64,000 nt of DNA, taken from NCBI GenBank assembly GCA_028752905.1, contig JAQNBH010000014.1:28454668-28518667 (forward strand), given 5' to 3'. Shown here in pieces: positions 58,741 to 64,000 of the stretch. The notes beneath the pieces were generated by a model. It was not told the DNA's origin. It worked only from the letters and a program-made list of their open reading frames with translations, and did no database searches. How positions within the stretch are numbered: position 1 is the stretch's first letter; each line of letters starts with the position of its first letter. The translations under genes were made by a program, and so were the position numbers. The stretch comes from Cladorhizidae sp. MBARI D1340-BT2. Its lineage: Eukaryota; Porifera; Demospongiae; Poecilosclerida; Cladorhizidae.

Positions 58741-58779
58741 CAGCCCCAAGTCATTCTCGGAGCAAGGACCTATATTATA

Positions 58780-58985
58780 TACTGCATATCCTATATATAT
58801 ATATACTGGTATTCATATGGAATAATGTCTATAATACTGTATAGCTATATATATATATATATATATATATATACTGGTATTCAACGCCTACATATACTGT
58901 ACATATAATTATATACATATACTGGTATTCATATTTAATCGTGCCTATAATATTAATACTATAAATACTATATAATATATTACAT
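58780..58985. repeat. TA microsatellites and actggtattca repeats
   Basis: (TA)n runs at 58792-58804 and 58846-58872. Three copies of tatactggtattca lie about 60 bp apart. Confidence 0.85.
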
Positions 58986-59320
58986 CATGTTTTAATGATT
59001 CAAGGAAAAAAGGAAAAAGGGAAAAAATCCATAATTCTATTAATGAGTCTTCCAGTTCAAAGTTTGACAAGCTTCACCTTAGACACATACTAAGAATTTG
59101 TGCGTTAATCCCTTGAGTTCTGTACTTGGCACCAGCCCCACCCACCCCAAGATTATTTTTTTGTGCACCCAGTCTGGAGGGGTGTGAATGGATTCAACAC
59201 ATAGAAGATTCAAACTGACGTTCCTAATCACATTAGCAGTGCAGGTATAGAGGTGCAGGTATAAGCTCTATATATGCACCTCTATACATGCATTTAAAAG
59301 ATATGCAGTTGACCCGGGTA

Positions 59321-59346
59321 GTGCCTGCCAGCATTACGACCCAGTT
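59321..59346 (+). repeat. Left terminal inverted repeat
   Basis: 26 of 26 bases match the reverse complement of the right end; preceded by TA. Confidence 0.95.
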
Positions 59347-59863
59347 CTTAAAAATAAAAAAACTCTCTAATTAAACATCCGATTTCAATTTTTCTTTTTG
59401 CTAAACGCAGCGCGCAGCCATCGCAACGCTAATAAAATACGTCGCAACGCTAATAAAAGACGTACCGTCAAGCGTTATTTAGCGTTGAAAAGCGTCGAAA
59501 TACGTCCAAATTGACCAATGAGGAAGCTGGTTTATGACCAACACGTGCGACACGTTCACAATCAATAAACGCGACTCTAAATCTTTGACGTTTATTGCCG
59601 TCAAGGTCGCGATTGAGTTCTGCCGATTTTCATTCGTTGTTTGCTGCTGATTCACTTTCCAGTACTCTACAATGGCTGAAGTTCCTTACTCAAGAAAGAA
59701 GAGACTCGCTGAAAAATCTGCGCGGATGAGGGAAGGGAAAAAGAGCAAGCGGCAGCTAGAGATGGATGAAGAAGAAGCTCTTCCACAAGAACCAGAGCTC
59801 TTCTTAGAGCTTCCAGGTCTTTCCCAGCTGCGTGCTCCTCTCCAGCAGCCTGGCACTTCCCTG

Positions 59864-60339
59864 GTACTAAATTATAATAGCTAGCTATACTTTTATTAAC
59901 TGTGCTATAATGTGCAGCAGCCTGGCACTGCCCAGCAACCAGTCCTTTCTCAGTCGCCTGTCCCTCGGTCTCAGCAGTCAGTCCCTTCTCAGCAGGTACT
60001 AAATTAACTATAGCTACTTATTGTATGATGTGTTGTAACTGTGTTATAATGTGCAGCAGCCTGGCACTGCCCAGCAGCCAGTCCTTTCTCAGCAGCCTGG
60101 AACTTCAATGGTACTAAATTAACTAAATGTAGCTACTTACTGTTATCATCACTATGTTATAATGTGCAGCAGCCTAGCACTGCCCAGCAGCCTGACCCTT
60201 CTCAGCAGCCTGTCCCTTCTCAGTCTCAGCAGTCGGTCCCTTCTCAGCAGCCTGGAACTTCAATGGTACTAAATTAACTATACCTACTTATTGTGCTATG
60301 ATGTGTTGTAATAAATCATTACTGTGTTATAATGTGCAG
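59864..60339 (+). repeat. Tandem intron-exon cassettes in the transposase gene
   Basis: Four introns (59864-59917, 59996-60056, 60111-60169, 60266-60339; 54-74 bp) all begin GTACTAAATT and end TAATGTGCAG. The three exons between them all begin cagcct-gc-actgcccagca. The block arose by duplicating one exon together with its intron. Three acceptors are GCAGCAG (NAGNAG), which could add or skip one Gln. Confidence 0.92.
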
Positions 60340-60620
60340 GAGCCTGGCACTTCCCAGCAGCAGCGTGATCCATTCCTAGATGAACAAGATCTCGAGGTGA
60401 TGGGACCAGAGTGGATGACTGACAGTGTAGATGAGGATCTGGAGGAGAACGTCATTCCACAGGATGTATTCGACGACTGGATGATGACGTTGACTCGAGC
60501 ACAGAGAAAGATGTTGTCTGTGTTGCTGTTTCAATCTTTTCAGAAGAGACAGAAGATGGGGAAACTCGCTGCTGCTCAGGAGTCTGCTTCTATTACAGGT
60601 TTGTATGGATATTTATTTGG

Positions 60621-60638
60621 GGGGGGGGGGGGGGGGCA
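60621..60638. repeat. Poly-G run in intron 5
   Basis: About 18 G in the 243-bp intron 60599-60841, which also holds CA and TA microsatellites. Confidence 0.85.
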
Positions 60639-62301
60639 CCTTTCATTGGAAGATTATATAACCAAACAAATTAACAAAGTGTCCTCGGACACACACACAC
60701 ACATATATATATACATATAGAAACAATAAGTTAGGTGTATGCAAGTCAAGGTTTTGGAATATAGTGACTGAGAAGGGACTATGTGTATGTATATATAATA
60801 CTCAAGGAGATAATATAATATTCTTGTGTATTAATTCATAGGATTTCATGAGAGAACAGTACGAAGCTATGCCAAGGAATTCTCTGAGAATAATTGTAAA
60901 TTTAAGGATAGCAGACAAGGGACATACGAGAGACTTCATGTGCTCAATGATGATGAGTTGCGGGAGCGAGCATCAAAGTGGGTTCGTGAACATGCCTTCA
61001 TGAAGGGATCGCCCAACATGACTGCTTCCATGTTCTGTGAGTTTGTGAACTCCACTCTCCTTCCATCTCATCATCTTCCACCCCATTTTCCACGATGCAT
61101 TTCTCTCCACACTGCCATTCGGTGGTTGCATAAGCTTGGTTTTAAACCAATGAGCCACAAAAAGGGGGTGTACATCGACGGTCATGAGCGGGAAGATGTA
61201 GTGAAGGATCGGATCAATTTTCTGGATGAAGTTCACGAGCTGCAAGAGAACCATCACCCTCGCCCCTTGTGTAGCGATGAATCCCCACCTGAAGCATCCT
61301 CATCAGTACCTCCAGCGTGCCATGACAAAAAGATAGTTATGATATATCATGATGAGTCGATATTCTGTACGAATGAAGCTCAAACATGGATGTGGGGTGA
61401 GAAAGATAAGCCGGCCATTCTCCCAAAGACAAAGGGTGCGGACAAAGGGTGCGGGAATAATGGTGAGTGATTTTATTGAAGAACATGGTGGGTATTTGAA
61501 AATGGACGAGGAAGAGCTGGCTTTAATTAGAGATTCGGATCCAGAGTCTAGAGACTTTCCTTCTGAAGCGAGGGAGACATTAGAGTACGGTGCAGAGCGT
61601 GAGGGATATTGGACCAGTGAAAAGTTTATGAAACAAATTAAGAGGGCTGTAAAGATAGTGGAACATAAGTACACCTCAGCAATGTACTCGGTTATCTGGC
61701 TGTTCGACCAAAGCAGTTGCCATAAGGCTTTCGCGATGGATGCTCTGAACACGGCAAAAATGAATGTGCGATCTGGAGGTGCACAACCTGCACTGAGAGA
61801 CACAGAGTGGCCCCCTGATAGTGGAATTACCCAACGAATGGTCGATTTGAAGGGAGTCCCCAAGGGCATGAAGAAGGTGCTGGAGGAACGTGGGATAAAC
61901 ACTTCTTCCCTGACTGGCCCACAGATGAGAGTTATCATCTGGCTAACCATCCAGATTTTGCAAATGAAAAGAACGTTGTAGAGAGTTACCTTCTGAGCAG
62001 GGGTCATATGGTACGATTAATACCGAAGTTCCACTGTGAACTAAACCCTATCGAAAGGGTTTGGGGGAAGGCGAAATCCTTTACACGTGCCCACACTAAT
62101 TTTACCATCGCCGGATTACGAAAACTTATACCTATAGCTTTGGACTCTGTATCTCTGGACACAATACGCAAGTATTTCAGGAAGTCTAGGGAATATGAAA
62201 AAGCATACAGGGAGGGCTACAAGGCCGGAAAGGATGTGGAACAGGCAATTAAATTATATAAATCACACCGACGTATTTTCTCAGACTTTCTGAGTGTGTA
62301 A

Positions 62302-62759
62302 CTTTTGAACAAATTATAATTTTGAAATTCAGTCTTACAAATTTGTTCTACTTTAATTTAGTGTAATTTTGGTCATATTTTAAAAAATTTCTGTAAAGGA
62401 AATCACAAGATATTTATTTTTTCATATTGAAAAGGAAAACATTTTTATAAAAATGATAAATGTAAAACTTACAAAAGTGTCTTACAATTATGTCAGCAAT
62501 ATACACTGTTATGGACTGTTATGGTTGAGTGCATTGTAAAGTTTTAAGGTTACTCCATTAATTTTAAATTAATTTTTTAATAGTTTTTAAGACTTTATTG
62601 TTAACAAAACCACATTGTGGTCAATGTCGTTGCTATGGCAACACAACTTTGTGGCCTTAGAGATGACATCTTCATCTGCTTCTCTACCAAAAAGCATGAA
62701 TTTATGATGTTTCCTTCACCTGTAATAAAAGATTACATATGAGTGGGTAAAAATATATA
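62302..62759. other. 3' non-coding part of the transposon
   Basis: AT-rich, with an AATAAA-like gtaataaaag at about 62721-62730 near the element's end. No other frame. Confidence 0.6.
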
Positions 62760-62785
62760 AACTGGGTCGTAATGCTGGCAGGCAC
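62760..62785 (+). repeat. Right terminal inverted repeat
   Basis: Exact partner of 59321-59346; followed by TA. Confidence 0.95.
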
Positions 62786-62787
62786 TA

Positions 62788-63200
62788 ATCCCAATAGAAG
62801 AATAATCAATATAGCAAGAGGAAGTGGGCCATTAAAAGTTTAAAGGAAAAAAAGGGGGGGGGGGGATAGCTGGGGGGTTGTGCTGCAAGTTAAGTTTGTT
62901 GGAAGTTCTGTGATCGTATCAGTGGCTGGTAATGACTTTGATGCAGTTAGTGCTTCTTCAGTGGGTTGGGTTGAATTGTCTGCATGGAAAGATGCAAAAT
63001 AATAATTATTATTATATAGCTAAATTGTTCATCACCAACTCACTTGCAATGAACTGGCACTCGCCAATAGGGAGAAGGATATCTGTCTACAGGATATTTG
63101 TACTTGCTACAGCCTGCAGGGAGGGGAAGATTTACTGTTACCCAATATCTTGGAGGTTGTTTTGCTAAATAAACTTACACCTGCACCAGTTGGGTTAATA
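62788..63200. other. Unassigned sequence
   Basis: Contains a poly-G run (62856-62866). Nothing else recognised. Confidence 0.4.
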
Positions 63201-63204
63201 ATCG

Positions 63205-63325
63205 AACATAATAATTAAAAAATGGTGGTGATGATGACAATAAAAATAATAGTAATAACTATTATATATATAAATAATAATGATGACAATAATAATAATA
63301 GTAATAAATGAATAAATATATAAAT
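63205..63325. repeat. ATA/ATG-rich microsatellite
   Basis: Imperfect aataataat and gatgaca repeats. Confidence 0.85.
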
Positions 63326-63334
63326 AAAGTGGGA

Positions 63335-63735
63335 GGTATAGAGGTGCATGTTGTATATATAGTGGAGTGTAAATGCATGTATAGAGGTATATATATAGAG
63401 ATGCTGTGCATATATAGAGGTACAGATATAGAGGCGCACGTATGAGCCCTCTATACATGCACCTCTATACATGCAACTATATAACTGCACCTCTTTTAAA
63501 TGCATGTATAGAGGTGCATATATATAGAGAGAGGTGCAGATATAGAGGTGCATGTATAGAGGCACAGATATAGAGGTGCATGTATAGTGGTACAGATAGA
63601 GGTGCAAGTACGAGCCTTTCTAATTAATCCAGGCAGCCCGCTATACATGCTCCTCTATATGCATCTCTATACATGCACCTATATGACTGCACATCTTTTA
63701 AATGCATGTATAGAGATGCATATATAGATGTGCAT
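63335..63735. repeat. tagaggtgca(t/g)gta repeats in both orientations
   Basis: More than 15 copies of tagaggtgca-type words. Runs in one direction switch to the reverse complement (tgcacctctatac) near 63450 and 63640, creating long palindromes. Related short clusters lie at 56568-56642, 58075-58103 and 59245-59292. Confidence 0.9.
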
Positions 63736-63943
63736 ATTGAAATATTGAAATATTGTGGACATAGAGCCAATATCACATGGTCACATGCATCATGCTAATG
63801 AAGACCACACCCTCTGAGAGAATCACTTGGTTTGCTTCTTGCAAAATCTGTGCGGTCTCTGGGAGTGGCTAGAAAACAAGAACACAAGAACGAAACTTAC
63901 TTAGCCTGTCATGGAAGAAGAGGGCAGGCTACGTACAACTCAC

Positions 63944-63996
63944 CTCTCGCTATCCATGACAACAGGTGCTGTTGCCACAGTGGTTTCTGTATCCAT
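63944..63996 (-). CDS. Possible first coding exon of a minus-strand gene
   Basis: On the minus strand GGCCATGG gives a good start context. The frame reads MDTETTVATAPVVMDSE plus two bases, ending at GAGAG|GTGAGT, a near-consensus donor, in phase 2. The remaining exons would lie further left, at 63800 or below, but none could be recognised; the visible DNA there is repeats. A 17-codon exon with a good start and donor can occur by chance. Confidence 0.35.
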
Positions 63997-64000
63997 GGCC

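Larger units (their letters stand above)
59672..62301 (+). pseudogene. Transposase gene with six exons, DDE type, frame broken
   Basis: Exons: 59672-59863, 59918-59995, 60057-60110, 60170-60265, 60340-60598 and 60842-62301; all joins are phase-compatible. Exon 1 is basic (SRKKRLAEKSARMREGKKSK). Exons 2-4 are Gln/Pro/Ser-rich repeats. Exon 5 is acidic. Exon 6 has a helix-turn-helix-like part (LHTAIRWLHKLGF, KKGVYIDGHERE) and the DDE core: MIYHDESIF (Asp at 61351), WLFDQSSCH (Asp at 61706) and HCELNPIERVW (Glu at 62053). The second Asp to Glu distance is about 116 residues, far longer than in DD34E/D mariners. Two lesions break exon 6: a 13-bp tandem duplication at about 61430-61456 and a second shift at about 61930-61955. 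The family is a Tc1-related DDE lineage I cannot name. Confidence 0.85.
59321..62785 (+). mobile_element. Complete DNA transposon with TA target duplication (Tc1/mariner-like)
   Basis: The 26-bp ends 59321-59346 (gtgcctgccagcattacgac plus ccagtt) and 62760-62785 are exact reverse complements. TA flanks each side (59319-59320 and 62786-62787), as in the IS630-Tc1-mariner group. The 3465-bp element carries one spliced transposase gene on the plus strand. The perfect terminal repeats indicate recent activity, although this transposase copy is broken. Confidence 0.93.

Overview
This 64 kb window is AT-rich animal DNA with spliced genes, GT-AG introns and AATAAA signals. A PH plus IRS-type PTB adaptor points to a metazoan. 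Decayed hAT, LTR, RLE-type and Tc1-like elements, a 68 bp intron in one host gene and introns of 54-74 bp in a transposase would suit a sponge or another early-branching invertebrate; that placement is inference. Nothing looks prokaryotic. Roughly a quarter to a third is tandem repeat and a similar share is recognisable transposon.

Layout: 1-2.6 kb is a 29-bp palindromic minisatellite containing a 1599-bp duplication. 2.6-13 kb holds a hAT relic split by a MITE, a fragment of the 18S rRNA 5' end, 51-bp and 12-bp minisatellites and small dispersed repeats. 13.3-25.5 kb is the main host gene, a Dok/IRS-like adaptor: an exon for the end of a PH domain (13276-13468) and a 2.35 kb exon for a PTB domain and long tail (23172-25522) join in compatible phase across a proposed 9.7 kb intron. 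That intron carries a foldback element, two hAT relics and a 29-bp repeat. 26.8-32.1 kb is a cluster of nested hAT-type elements. 32.4-37.7 kb is a nearly complete Ty3-like LTR retrotransposon on the minus strand, with a perfect target duplication and an apparently self-complementary primer-binding site.

38.8-45.6 kb is a 38-bp satellite with higher-order duplications. 45.7-48.4 kb is a 5'-truncated retrotransposon that looks RLE-encoding, and 49.4-55.7 kb is a 24-bp satellite carrying a telomere-like core, internally duplicated by 2.73 kb. 56.8-58.7 kb holds a small single-pass membrane protein gene (minus strand) with an inverted second copy of its last exon. 59.3-62.8 kb is a complete TA-flanked DNA transposon with 26-bp terminal repeats; its transposase begins with tandemly duplicated intron-exon cassettes. 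The end of the window holds tagaggtgca repeats and a possible first exon of another minus-strand gene.

Only the PH-PTB adaptor, the small membrane protein and possibly the final exon look like host genes. All recognisable transposon reading frames are broken.
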